From Anagrus nilaparvatae (lineage: Eukaryota > Arthropoda > Insecta > Hymenoptera > Mymaridae): a DNA stretch of 64,000 nt. The notes beneath the pieces were generated by a model that saw only the letters and a program-made list of their open reading frames with translations, was not told the origin of the DNA and did no database searches. Numbering within the stretch: position 1 is the stretch's first letter; each line of letters begins with the position of its first letter. Shown piece after piece: positions 32,001-38,400 of this stretch. The position numbers were made by a program, and so were the translations under genes. The DNA is taken from NCBI GenBank assembly GCA_022575985.1, contig JAKSXM010000272.1, positions 22,564,501 through 22,628,500 on the forward strand. Direction: 5' to 3'.

Positions 32001-33263
32001 TTTGATTTGTTTAATTTATTAGATACACAGGTTTGTCTATAATTATAACGTTATTGAGAACAAACAAAAATAAAATTATATACATATATGCATGAATACA
32101 CATATACATACACATTTAAAAAATTGGTATTATATTATAAAAAATATCAGATCAAAGAAACTAAAATAATCATCATTAAAATTAATAAACTAATATTTTA
32201 ATTTCCTTCAAATAAAAACCAAAAATTTTTTAAATCAGATTCAAAATTCAAAATATACACTAAGACAATGTTGCATACAATGTATGTTTAAAAATTGATT
32301 AATTGTTTTTAAGCCAAGAAAAAAAAAATTCATTGTTTTTTTTATTTTGACACATGCGTTTTTTTTGTATATATCACGTGATTAAATGATAATAAATATT
32401 ATTGATATAAAATTTTTAAAAAAACTTACTTCAGCAATAGCAGATGCAGCAAAATCATTTAATGATTCGATCCAAATTTGTAATAATTCTTCAAGTGCAA
32501 TATTATCAGTGTATAACCAAATAATCATTTCATTAGTCCATCTAACAGCATCAACATCAGCACCAGTAGCAATAGGCAATTGTAAAGTATGATGTTTTGT
32601 TTTAGGGTAAATAGGTCCAGAATTTTTCCTTGTTATTTTTTTTCTATTTGGTGGTGTTGGTGGTACATAATTTCCCATACCAGTTGATACTTGTTGTATA
32701 TTTCTGTGTCTTAATTGTTGTTGATTTTGTTGTAAAAATTGTGTTTGTGAATAATTTTGTTGTGATACCGAAGACGATGTATTATGTTGATGTGATCTTG
32801 ATCTAGCAACAGCAGCAGCAACACCTGATGCTGCAGCACCAGCACCTAACAATACTGCACCTTCACCAATTAAATGTAATCCAAGTGCTGTCGTATGTGG
32901 TTCTTTATTCGTTTGTTGATTTATTATTTTATTATTATTTTGTTGTTGATTATGTTTTTGATTTAAAGATGACGACGATGATGATGTTGTTATTGTTGAC
33001 GATGATTGTGTTAATCGCGCACGTTCTCTTGGTACTATAAATTTTTCATATATAAATTTACCAACACATAATACTGCTAAACCAAATAACATCCAACCAA
33101 ATACAAGCATAGACAATGTATCCATGGTCGTCTCGGCGGATGATGAATCGAAACTACATATCAAATCATCCACCCTCTCGGCTAAATCGTCTGCCATATT
33201 GCCCCATCCGTTACTCAAACTCGAGAGCCAAGTCCAATTCTTCGATATAGAAGACGAAGGCAT
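8083..33263 (-). CDS. SMP-C2-C1 membrane lipid-transfer protein (TMEM24/C2CD2- or PDZD8-like)
   Basis: This is a predicted tether and lipid-transfer protein of membrane contact sites. I traced 16 exons with GT/AG borders: 33263-32430, 14951-14856, 14783-14604, 14539-14333, 12199-11961, 11887-11695, 11625-11430, 10450-10356, 10255-10232, 9965-9924, 9823-9748, 9689-9522, 9459-9333, 9272-9165, 9100-8948 and 8140-8083. All phases join, giving 931 aa. Order: a TM helix at about residues 47-75; a Q/N/S-rich linker; an SMP domain from about 225 to 435, split over exons 1-4; a C2 domain in exons 5-6; a low-complexity region; a basic motif RRDFFGTIRKRLSRSK; and a C-terminal C1 zinc finger. SMP domains carry glycerolipids between bilayers, C2 binds acidic membranes, and C1 binds diacylglycerol. 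I see no PDZ domain, which argues against a straight PDZD8 orthologue. The first intron spans 17.5 kb and contains three genes on the other strand. The exact orthologue is not settled. Confidence 0.85.
8948..9689 (-). CDS. SMP-C2-C1 gene, exons 12-15: basic motif and C1 zinc finger
   Basis: Exon 12 (9689-9522) encodes an Arg/Lys/Ser-rich segment, a plausible phosphoregulated binding site for acidic lipids. Exons 14-15 encode a complete C1 signature: HTF, then CEVC, then GYECRDC, then CHKHC and a final C in DTMC, matching the H-C2-C-C2-H-C zinc spacing of phorbol-ester/DAG domains. After the C1 domain the reading frame either stops at TAA (8946-8944) or splices at the overlapping GTAAGT donor into a last exon at 8140-8083. 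Confidence 0.82.
10232..10255 (-). CDS. 24-nt microexon of the SMP-C2-C1 gene
   Basis: Eight codons (KAERQVVK), phase 0 on both sides, flanked by TTTTTTAG upstream and GTATG downstream. Skipping it would leave the frame intact, which is typical of neuronal microexons. The call rests only on splice borders and phase. Confidence 0.55.
11430..12199 (-). CDS. SMP-C2-C1 gene, exons 5-7: C2 domain
   Basis: Exons 12199-11961, 11887-11695 and 11625-11430 encode a C2 domain. RRLLVKVVRASELAG is the first strand and loop, EPYCVVELDEP the second, then KSPVWDEAFLF, VLLEIYDRNN and KFLGSGIVGVEELL, ending at GTLTVEF. The Ca-coordinating loop 1 lacks the usual aspartates (ELAGHEDCKEPY), while YDRNNKNDNKFLG keeps some acidic residues in loop 3, so Ca2+ dependence is uncertain. 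Exon 7 then moves into an N/S-rich linker. Confidence 0.85.
12420..12610. repeat. A-rich low-complexity repeat
   Basis: Runs of A with AAATAAAAATAAAATT-type units repeated from about 12440 to 12540, then almost pure A to 12607. On the minus strand this is the T-rich tract immediately 3' of the tRNA gene at 12611-12682 and includes its Pol III terminator. Confidence 0.8.
12611..12682 (-). tRNA. tRNA-Thr (anticodon TGT), copy 1
   Basis: The minus strand folds as a full 72-nt cloverleaf. The acceptor stem GCCTCTA pairs with TGGAGGC plus discriminator A, the D arm is GCTC/GAGC, the anticodon arm is CTGGT-CTTGTAA-ACCAG with anticodon TGT, and the T arm is GAGAG-TTCAATT-CTCTC. There is no intron. 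A T-run terminator follows. The gene lies in intron 4 of the SMP-C2-C1 gene, same strand, 1.26 kb from an apparently identical copy. The spacing and lack of organelle genes point to a nuclear tRNA. Confidence 0.95.
12900..13520. repeat. Interspersed repeat also found at 62.45-62.88 kb, interrupted by a MITE
   Basis: Two blocks match the segment at 62450-62880. One is an inverted pair around AAATCGCATGTAAGTTATCTTCCGA and GAGCCGAGAATAGTATAAACTGCGATT (about 13185-13250). The other carries TTCTTGGCCACGCAGCGGTCAGAAAA with GTCGCCACTGTCG (about 13455-13505). The 131-bp MITE at 13262-13392 has inserted between them. The element appears non-coding. Confidence 0.65.
13262..13392. mobile_element. 131-bp palindromic MITE, PIF/Harbinger-like (TAA target duplication)
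   Basis: The termini GGCTGAGTCCAGACATAG and its complement ATATCTGGACTCAGCC bound an almost complete hairpin, with TAA directly outside each end (13259-13261 and 13393-13395). A 3-bp TWA duplication with GG-starting termini is the habit of PIF/Harbinger MITEs. It has no coding capacity and is more GC-rich than its surroundings. Confidence 0.8.
13872..13943 (-). tRNA. tRNA-Thr (anticodon TGT), copy 2
   Basis: Its 72 nt read the same as the copy at 12611-12682 base by base across stems and loops, with anticodon TGT and a T-run terminator on the minus strand. It also sits in intron 4 of the SMP-C2-C1 gene. The flanks differ beyond the tRNA and the A-rich tract, so if this was a local duplication only the tRNA unit is still visible. 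Confidence 0.95.
14333..14951 (-). CDS. SMP-C2-C1 gene, exons 2-4: body of the SMP domain
   Basis: Three exons (14951-14856, 14783-14604, 14539-14333; 32, 60 and 69 codons, all phase 0) carry the remaining SMP fold. Recognisable pieces are IGIDFIRILPETHPPTLSNI, typical of the SMP strand after the first helix; the stretch from FQLKVFSQ to FRARLNIVCITEKLLVN; and a long amphipathic helix, HLQELVTEIVVAAL, ending at HYPNCPRL. Introns of 72 and 64 bp separate them. Confidence 0.85.
15481..16260. mobile_element. Inverted-repeat element upstream of secreted gene copy 1
   Basis: The arm at about 15481-15650 (starting TTGGCCCCTGAAACCAAACC) is the reverse complement of about 16084-16255 (ending GGTTTCAAGGGGCCAA), around a 430-bp centre. 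The right arm is repeated at 23060-23190, upstream of copy 2, so the duplication that made copy 2 took in part of this element. No transposase is visible. Confidence 0.65.
16485..16645 (-). mobile_element. Small MITE (GGGCG... type), copy A
   Basis: This segment is absent from the otherwise homologous region upstream of copy 2 (around 23475), so it is an insertion after the duplication or a loss in copy 2. Its reverse complement matches 17745-17912 over most of its length: TAAGTATCAAGGGCG, the GCTAGTGCTCAC core and CGCCCATG. It has no coding capacity. Confidence 0.6.
16941..17047 (+). promoter_or_regulatory. Conserved GATA-type promoter module, secreted gene copy 1
   Basis: GAAGGGATAAATTAACGCGAAAG, an inverted GATA site TTATCT (16961-16966) and TGATAAG (16985-16991) lie 60-110 bp before the ATG. 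The same arrangement precedes copies 2 and 3 while most intergenic DNA differs. WGATAR sites are bound by insect GATA factors such as serpent/GATAe in fat body, haemocytes or gut. Tissue is inference. Confidence 0.5.
17048..19017 (+). CDS. Secreted six-cysteine protein, tandem copy 1 (unknown function)
   Basis: Exons 17048-17092, 18182-18376, 18448-18729 and 18805-19017, all phase 0, give 244 aa. Exon 1 is a signal peptide (MKILLALIFYIVFCT); cleavage near QAHANP is likely. The mature part is predicted largely helical, with DEAIRNGRKFTLSVYE and NVRLIANDINLKAGLR in exon 2. Six cysteines lie in the last two exons (SSCTNE, KTCTDE, NNCGIN, VLCLEK, ADCYPR, SNCLKAL), and the protein ends NQSKN. Intron 3 is only 75 bp and open in frame, so the last two exons read as one ORF if it is retained. 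I do not recognise the family. The spacing of single cysteines in helices recalls insect TsetseEP/DUF725-type secreted proteins, a weak guess. Start: the only ATG giving a signal peptide. It lies inside the first intron of the SMP-C2-C1 gene, on the opposite strand. Confidence 0.85.
17438..17626. repeat. Palindromic repeat in intron 1 of secreted copy 1
   Basis: CTGAGTCTACGCAAGCATCC to GTGCCAACC (about 17438-17500) is the reverse complement of GGTTGGCACTATAC to CTTACGTAGATTG (about 17566-17626). A single arm of the same repeat recurs at 25658-25722 in copy 2 intron 1. Likely a foldback MITE. Confidence 0.65.
17745..17912 (+). mobile_element. Small MITE (GGGCG... type), copy B
   Basis: It reads TAAGTATCAAGGGCGTAAAATT and continues through GCTAGTGCTCACACTAGTG and CGCCCATGATGC, homologous in inverted orientation to 16485-16645. 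The two copies bracket exon 1 of secreted copy 1. Confidence 0.6.
18000..18120. repeat. CACTGAAAAAAAATCCGC-family MITE remnant
   Basis: AAAAAGATCCGCTTGCTGCAAGTGGATTTTTTTTC near 18075-18110 resembles the terminus of the intact MITE at 34914-35090. A homologous remnant lies at 25920-26030 in copy 2, so it predates the gene duplication. Confidence 0.5.
19149..19863. mobile_element. 0.7-kb element with about 130-bp inverted termini
   Basis: The left arm GGCCTGGAGCATGGTTTTATTTGCG, running to GACCTACCGTGGTCC (19153-19285), is repeated inverted at 19733-19859. TATA lies outside both ends, fitting a TA or TATA target, though the inverted symmetry makes the exact edge ambiguous. The interior has no transposase. 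It sits 130 bp downstream of secreted copy 1. Confidence 0.75.
19881..22559. mobile_element. Large palindromic (foldback) element, right arm interrupted
   Basis: The left arm, about 19881-20530 (CCCAAGTAAAAAAGTGAATAT onward), matches inverted the right arm at 20886-21384 plus 22424-22559, ending ACTTTTTTACTTGGG. A roughly 350-bp centre separates them. Long stretches of the arms are nearly identical, so insertion is fairly recent or conversion keeps them alike. No protein is encoded. Confidence 0.8.
21385..22423. mobile_element. TTAA-flanked non-autonomous element (piggyBac-like MITE)
   Basis: TTAA flanks both ends (21385-21388 and 22420-22423) and the termini are inverted (GGGGTATCTCTCATT and GGCGTATCTCTCATT). 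The uninterrupted left arm of the surrounding palindrome reads a single TTAA at the matching place, a natural empty site that fixes the ends. A subterminal inverted pair, AACGGTTCCCACGAT (about 21582) and ATCGTGGGAACCGTT (about 21877), lies inside. TTAA specificity is the mark of piggyBac. The termini do not start with the usual CC, so superfamily assignment is moderate. Confidence 0.8.
23060..24058. repeat. Duplicated upstream region of secreted copy 2
   Basis: It is homologous, with small gaps, to 16135-17047 upstream of copy 1, including the inverted-repeat arm remnant at its left end, so the gene duplication was a segmental event. The conserved module GAAGGGATAAATTAACGCGAGAG, TTATCT and CCGATAAGATA lies just before the ATG (about 23920-23975). 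Copy 1's small MITE is missing here. Confidence 0.75.
24059..26861 (+). CDS. Secreted six-cysteine protein, tandem copy 2, truncated exon 2
   Basis: Exons 24059-24103 (signal peptide MKILLALIYYIVFCA), 26102-26227, 26299-26580 and 26649-26861. Exons 3 and 4 keep the family lengths (94 and 70 codons) and all six cysteines; the end is NQSKS. Exon 2 is damaged: compared with copy 1, the stretch from the intron acceptor to the codon before AGT is deleted (23 codons of exon 2). A new AG sits exactly at the edge (TTTTTTAAATCTAAG then AGTGTCATT), in phase 0 with exon 1, so a 221-aa protein lacking the mature N-terminus is still encodable. Two transposon insertions lengthen intron 1. Either a pseudogene or a shortened variant; frame integrity downstream favours recent function. 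Confidence 0.65.
24154..24579. mobile_element. 420-bp MITE, PIF/Harbinger-like, in copy 2 intron 1
   Basis: Termini GGGTGATTTTATCTTC and the complement of GAATTTCACCC-like end (AAATTCACCC) lie between TTA duplications at 24154-24156 and 24577-24579. Copy 1 shows the empty site CTATTATCCAT at about 17151. TTA fits the TWA preference of PIF/Harbinger. Non-coding. Confidence 0.75.
24607..25325. mobile_element. 0.7-kb inverted-terminal element with GATATC repeats
   Basis: Termini CAGTGAAGCCACACTATCC and GGATAGTGTGGCTTCACTG continue inward through GTCGATATCGATATCG and GCGGCGCAAAATTCAAATAA, matched inverted at the other end. TAATAA flanks both sides (24607-24612 and 25320-25325). The copy 1 intron keeps one TAATAA at the homologous point, about 17173. 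Superfamily is unclear (hAT- or Tc1-like ends). Non-coding. Confidence 0.75.
26950..27330 (+). pseudogene. MULE transposase remnant, 5' part
   Basis: Broken frames read ESKEKISYQKLFEI, then TDYDHSIILA (the second catalytic Asp region), then FHLCQNVYRSI, then ASHVICALAFIPQDYVKDTF and YFGKNLILGR. This order is typical of the MULE domain of Mutator-like transposases. Frameshifts and stops lie near 27055-27100. It starts about 90 bp after secreted copy 2 and is cut at about 27330 by an hAT remnant. Confidence 0.75.
27331..28044 (-). mobile_element. hAT transposase C-terminal remnant, inserted in the MULE gene
   Basis: The minus frame 28044-27541 (167 aa) ends in the hAT dimerisation region: ILEWWRKHETIYPTLSNMAK, DVLSTLATSVSIERFFSVG and RTRLKDESLKSIMC. 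The catalytic N-terminal half is missing. At its left, 27331-27440 carries a cluster of CGATATCGATA palindromes after AGAGGGCAATATCG, likely the element's own terminal region. No matching terminus is seen on the right, so the copy is truncated. Confidence 0.85.
28045..28200 (+). pseudogene. MULE transposase remnant, 3' part
   Basis: The frame HPNLYAFLSELKKEQAGTEI, then QPGEQFKKAED and KRRLKEQRLMYIV, ends at TAA. This is the usual C-terminal segment of animal MULE transposases (HP.I..F...L..EQ). It continues the piece at 26950-27330; the middle of the gene is lost. Confidence 0.75.
28629..30554 (+). CDS. Secreted six-cysteine protein, tandem copy 3
   Basis: Exons 28629-28673 (signal peptide MKILLAFIFYIALFN), 29280-29474, 29987-30268 and 30342-30554, with lengths identical to copy 1 and 244 aa in total. 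Exon 2 starts QAHANPETDKLKSD, and exon 3 starts AIEKYHDMDQQAK where copy 1 has VNERHHNMAQQAQ, the most divergent boundary. All six cysteines are kept. Exon 4 differs more (DISECYPRIAIT, LVSECLKAL). Intron 3 (73 bp) has an in-frame stop, so it must be spliced. GATA-type sites (TGATAAG about 28544, TTATCT about 28553) precede the ATG. Intact and probably the oldest split of the three, judged by eye. Confidence 0.85.
30850..31205. mobile_element. Palindromic MITE downstream of copy 3
   Basis: Arms TTGTAAAAATATGGATATTGTTATTAGAATTCGT (about 30954-30988) and their complement (about 31065-31105) continue outward through GAGAATC/GATTCTC to about 30870 and 31180. The centre (30990-31060) is GC-richer. 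Non-coding foldback element; target duplication not clear. Confidence 0.7.
31650..31765. promoter_or_regulatory. GC-richer island with a perfect CRE (TGACGTCA)
   Basis: In otherwise AT-rich intron, about 100 bp carries several CpGs and the full palindromic CREB/ATF site TGACGTCA at 31723-31730. It lies 0.7 kb downstream (minus sense) of SMP-gene exon 1 and 1.1 kb past secreted copy 3. An intronic promoter or enhancer is possible; no TATA or coding exon is assigned. Confidence 0.3.
32430..33263 (-). CDS. SMP-C2-C1 gene, exon 1: membrane anchor and start of SMP domain
   Basis: The ATG at 33263 opens a 278-codon exon that ends at GAA before a GTAAG donor. It encodes an acidic N-terminus, a hydrophobic helix around MLVFGWMLFGLAVLCVG, then KFIYEKF as a basic/aromatic stop-transfer edge. 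A long S-, Q- and N-rich stretch follows, including a short alanine/glycine-rich hydrophobic patch near GAVLLGAGAAASGVAAAV. The exon closes with the start of the SMP domain (VRWTNEMIIWLYTDN and ESLNDFAASA). The plus-strand open frames here are shadows of the CAA/CAT repeats. Confidence 0.88.
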
Positions 33264-34911
33264 CTTCTCCTTTATTTCTATTCTTCTTTTTTATTTATTT
33301 TTTAACTTTAAAATTTTTTCAAGTTAGATAAAGATGGTATTATAAGATAAAAGCCAAAATTATACAGTTATATTTTCTAGATTTTATTTAGAAAATGCGC
33401 GCGACACTTTTGTACCCAAGAACTTTTTAGATTATTTATAGATTTCTGCATACATATATATATATATATATATATTTGCATTTAATTCACTTAACAAAAA
33501 TTTTTCAAGTATTTATTTTTACTTTAAACCAAAAAATCTTCTTTTCCCCCTTTTTCACTTGTTATTACAATAATTGTTGTTTTCTTGGAGTTACTGTCTG
33601 AATTACATAGAATCGCTGATAAATTTAGTACCGTTGTTAAAAAACACATCATCATCAGAGTATATCGTTAAGTATAGTTTTGATTTAATAATTGAAGATC
33701 ATTTTATTGAAGTTTTATAATTCATTTTTTATTTCTTAGTCTTGATTATTCGTTTATTTAATGACATAATATGGTAAATAAATTATTTTAGTGTTATTAT
33801 AAATTATATGGTTTGATTTAATGAGATCTGACATTTTAGTACGTCAAAAGATAAGAATTATTGTTTTCAATGTCTGATTTTAATTCATTCGTTTTTGTTC
33901 TTTTGATATACTTATTTTTAATTATATGGGTACCATTTAGGAAACCATTAATTTCAGTGTCATTTGAGTATAATAAAATTGGTGTATACTTATTATTTTT
34001 AATTATTTTAGGATATTAATAAAAAAATATTTTTTTATTTTTTCAGCTTAAAGATTATATAATGGTTTATGATTGAGATGATAATTTTTTGAATTTTATT
34101 TTTAGTACTTGATTTTAGGAAATTATTTGCAATTTTAAGAAATTTTTACTGAAAAATATGCTGGTTTTGGTAATTAAAAATTTTTTTGAGGTCAAAAAAG
34201 AATTGAAGAAAAAAATTTTAAGAATATTATGTGAGAATAAAAAGAATGAAGACCAAACCCTTATGCATATCAATGTTTTCAAAGTATTCTTGACAAAGAG
34301 AAGGAAGGATGTGTAAAAGATTAAAAAAGCGATGCCAAATGAAGAAAAAGCATTTCTTTTGCACAACTATTGACTTTGTACTATACTTTGTACTTTTTTG
34401 ACATCTCTTTGCATTTTTCATACATATTCTATTAAGATATTTGAGTTGTTGGGGTTTACACCAATTTTCTTGAAAGCTATATGGGAAGATATGTCGAACG
34501 AAAAAAAAATAATAATTGGTTTGTCACTTCGCAGACATCAAAAACACTGGTTTAGGGGCTAACCATAAGTTATACATAAAACATTCACCTTTTTTCCCTC
34601 TCTTTGTAAGATAAAATAAGAAATTTTCATACCCTCTCCACCCTAATCAGATTTTACCTAACTTACATCATAAATTCCAAAATGTAATTTTTTGAAACAA
34701 ATTATGTATTTATAAATCTTTTTTTAAAACTCAAATTTTAAATCGTTTTCAATTGCGATGAATTATTTTCTTATTAAAATTTTTCTTAATTATAAATAAT
34801 CAATCTTTAATTTTACTGGCTAAAAGTTATGGATTTTACTTGGGATTTTAGGATAATTTTATATAATTCAATAGTTGCATTAAAAATATATTAAAGTACT
34901 ACCGAGAATAC

Positions 34912-35092
34912 TACACTGAAAATAAAATCCGTTTGCCACAAGCGGAAATATTCCGCTGAGGTTGGTGGTATTTTTTATCTTGCTCTGTTGAAAATGACTT
35001 TAAGCCTCGGTTTGAGCAAGAAAAAAATTCTGCCACCCTGGCCCACCCATTAAAGAAATTGAGCAAATCGCAAGCAGATTTTTTTCAGTGTA
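34912..35092. mobile_element. 177-bp TA-flanked MITE, CACTGAAAA type
   Basis: Termini CACTGAAAATAAAATCCG and GCAGATTTTTTTCAGTG between TA dinucleotides (34912-34913 and 35091-35092). TA targets and CACTG ends suggest a Tc1/mariner-derived MITE. Related fragments occur near 4148, 18080, 25990 and 36402. Confidence 0.7.
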
Positions 35093-35096
35093 TAGG

Positions 35097-35496
35097 TACA
35101 CTGTAAAAAGTAACTTTTTTATATTAACAAAAAAATTAGAACATTTTCGAAAAATTAGTAAATTTTCATAAAATGTTGTAAATATTCGATAAAAATAGTA
35201 AACTTACTAAATTTAGTATATTCTCGAAAAGTTCACAACTATTTTTCGTAAATTTACAACTATTTTTTGAGAATTTTCGAAAAAAAATTGTAAATTATCA
35301 ATTTTTCTTCCGGATTCACAAAAAAAAATCGAGAATATCGAATTTTTTGTTACTAAATTTAGTAGATTTACGATTTTTTTCGAATATTTACAAATTTTTT
35401 TGAAAATTGACTAATTTTTCGAAAATGTTTTAATTTTTTTGGTAATATAAGGAAGTTACTTTTTACAGTGATAAGGAAGTTACTTTTTACAGTGTA
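35097..35496. mobile_element. 396-bp TA-flanked foldback MITE, CACTGTAAAAAG type
   Basis: It begins CACTGTAAAAAGTAACTT and ends AAGTTACTTTTTACAGTG between TA dinucleotides. The right terminus is doubled in tandem (AAGGAAGTTACTTTTTACAGTG twice, about 35449-35494). The interior is a long AT-rich inverted repeat of TTTCGAAAATT-type words. It lies 4 bp from the MITE on its left. Confidence 0.7.
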
Positions 35497-38400
35497 TAAT
35501 AAATTAGTTTTTTTAGGTAAAATCAAAATTTTTGTGCAATAGTATAACATGTGATTTTTTAAAAATATTTCTCACATTCGAAACTTTGTATAAGACTCTT
35601 TTTGAAATTCTTTATAAAAATTAATTTAATAATTTTTCAAATAATTTTATCTGTACAAATATTCAGCAAATATTAAAATAATAAATGACCTTATTAATTC
35701 ATAAGTAATATTTGATTTTTGTCAATAATTTTATCTGCTAATTAAAATAATTAATATTATTATTCAAATTTAATTAAAAACTTAAACTTTATATAAAAAT
35801 ATTCGAAATACAAAATACTTTAATTAAAAAAAAAAAAAAAATACATTTGTAATAAATGAATCCTTGATAATTAACAAGTAATTAAGTTCAAATACATAAA
35901 ATAATCTATATAAATTAGCCTTTAAAGACTTTTAATTAAGATTTATTTAAATATATGTATCAACTATTAAATTATGTAATCTATTAACTAATTTTAATTT
36001 AAATTGGGTTTTTTCTTTGTCAATTAATCAATTTTTTGAACAAATTTTATAAATAATTCATTAGTTTTAATATTTTGTACCTTTAAAATTTGTTTGAAAA
36101 GAAAATTATAATCACCTTATTTTTTGATAGCCCAAGTATTTACAGTGTATGGATTTATTTTTATTGTCATTTTTTTAAAATCATCAATAACATCGTCAAT
36201 TTCATCTAAATATTTATTTTTCAAGAAGAACCTTCATGCATCATGTCACTGTAAACAAAAATTGTAATAAAAATTTATTATTTTATATGAGAAATTTAAT
36301 GGACAGTAAAAAAACAAAAATTATTATTTATGTTTATTTGCATAACCAATTTTATTTGAAATTGCATATTTTAATTGTTATGTTAACCTTACAAAATTTA
36401 TACACTGAAAAAAAAATCAGCAAACGGAAAGTATTCACTGCTAAGTTTGTTTGCTTGAATTTTCGAAATAATTAAAAAAATTTCTTGAAAATATAAACGA
36501 AATTCAAGATTTTGAAGGCATTAATTTAAATCAAGGAAGATTTTGTAATTTCATGTCACATTACGCAGATAATTGAATAATAAGTATGTGCCCATTGAAA
36601 ATTTAACTTTTTGTAATGATTAAATTTTTTCTCAACCCTAACCGTTTTCAAGGAAAAAAAAAACTTTAAAAACTCCTCTCCAGTCATCTTGCATTCCAAA
36701 GTACAATTTTATAGTATAGTTTTACTTTTAGAATTCGGTTTTTAGCTTGGTATTTAACTAAAAAATTAATATTTATCACTGATTAATGTATTCAGGAGCA
36801 AAAATTGAATATTTTTGATGAACAAATCAGTAATTTACATAAAATACTATAGCCTCACCTGCAATTTATATTACTTATAAAAATTATTTTATCGACAAAT
36901 TGCTTTACAAAAAAATTCAAAAAAATGTCCTAATTTTTAACCAATATTCAACAAAAAAAATCAAATTACAAACCGTCCTACATAAAATAACACGTAAACA
37001 CATTTCAATTTAAACCCAAATAAAACTCTTTCAGAACTAAATAAAAAATTGAGAATTTTAGAAGGTAATACTACTCGATTGAGCCTTATCTTATCTTTTT
37101 AATAGTTATCTGGGTTTGTGTATAAAATCTGTAAAATCTCTACAACTTCCTTTTATCTGTAACAAGATCTGTATTAAAGAAAAAAAAGTTTATGAAAAAA
37201 ATTATCTTTTTTCTTTATTTTCATTTCTCTACATGCACCGTATTGTTTGATAATCTGTAGCGTTTAGACTGTAATTTCTAGGAGAATTTCCGAATGGGAT
37301 TAAGTTTAATATTAAAATTTGAAGTCGAATTGTGAAACTAATCTATTCCGGGGTGTCATACTTTCAGTTCTTTTTCCAAAAATTGGTCAACTTTGTGGAT
37401 TCGTAATTTTTTCCAGAACCCTCAACCAAATACGGAAGTTAGTGTGTTTTGCTCTTGACTAATATCTGTGCCAAAATTCATACACGCACGCACTTATTAC
37501 AATAACAGACTCCTCAAAATCTCGATAATAATATATAATAATTTGAATGATAAAATTTAATCAAAATTTATCAACATTTATTTAATTTCCTTAAAAGTCC
37601 TGATGGCAATATTCCTTTCTTAAAAGTAAAATTCAGGGCCACTATAATAACATTTGATGCTAAATTAAATTACCGTGTAAATTAAGCATACTGTCTTTTA
37701 CATTTAATTGCATTAAAAAAACTGAATTTATTACACGATTTTTATACCCTAATATAAAAAAATATCATTAAAACAAGTTTAATTAATAATAAAAAAAAAA
37801 TAAATCAAGGATATTCTCATGATAATAAAATTTTTTGTTTATTTCCCATAAAAAAATAAAAAATTTAAATTACTTTTTTAAAGCCAAGATCACAACTACT
37901 AATAAAACACATAATTAAATATTTAAAAAAATAACGATTTTTTAATATAAATAAACAATAAAAATTTTTAATTTTCATTTACTGCGACGAATCAATGCAT
38001 TGAAATATAAAAGTTTCTTTTATTTATTTATTTTTTAATGGCTTCATTTTACAAACACGTGTTTTGAAAAAAAGTAATGCATGTTTAAATAAACTACTTT
38101 TGCGGTTATTTTTATAAATGATAATGTTATATGGGATAAACATGTATAATACATCACGTTTTTTTTTGCGTGACGGTTATTTTATAGAACATAGTTTTTT
38201 TAGCTTTCACCTAATTTGTTGTAACTTATAACTCTCTAGTCATGAAGAAAAATTATTTTTTTTTTTAGTAGAATGTTTTTTACCTACTGACTTAGATTTT
38301 TTTTTGAAACTTTATTTACTAAAATTTTTATTAATGGAGGAAAATTGGATTTTATAATGGTTAAGGCAGGTTGTTCTGCTGGAATTTTATTTGAATTACT

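Noticed and set aside
32386..33327. Plus-strand open frames across SMP-gene exon 1
   Set aside because: They exist because of CAA/CAT-type repeats on the coding strand; their products are leucine/valine repeats without homology.
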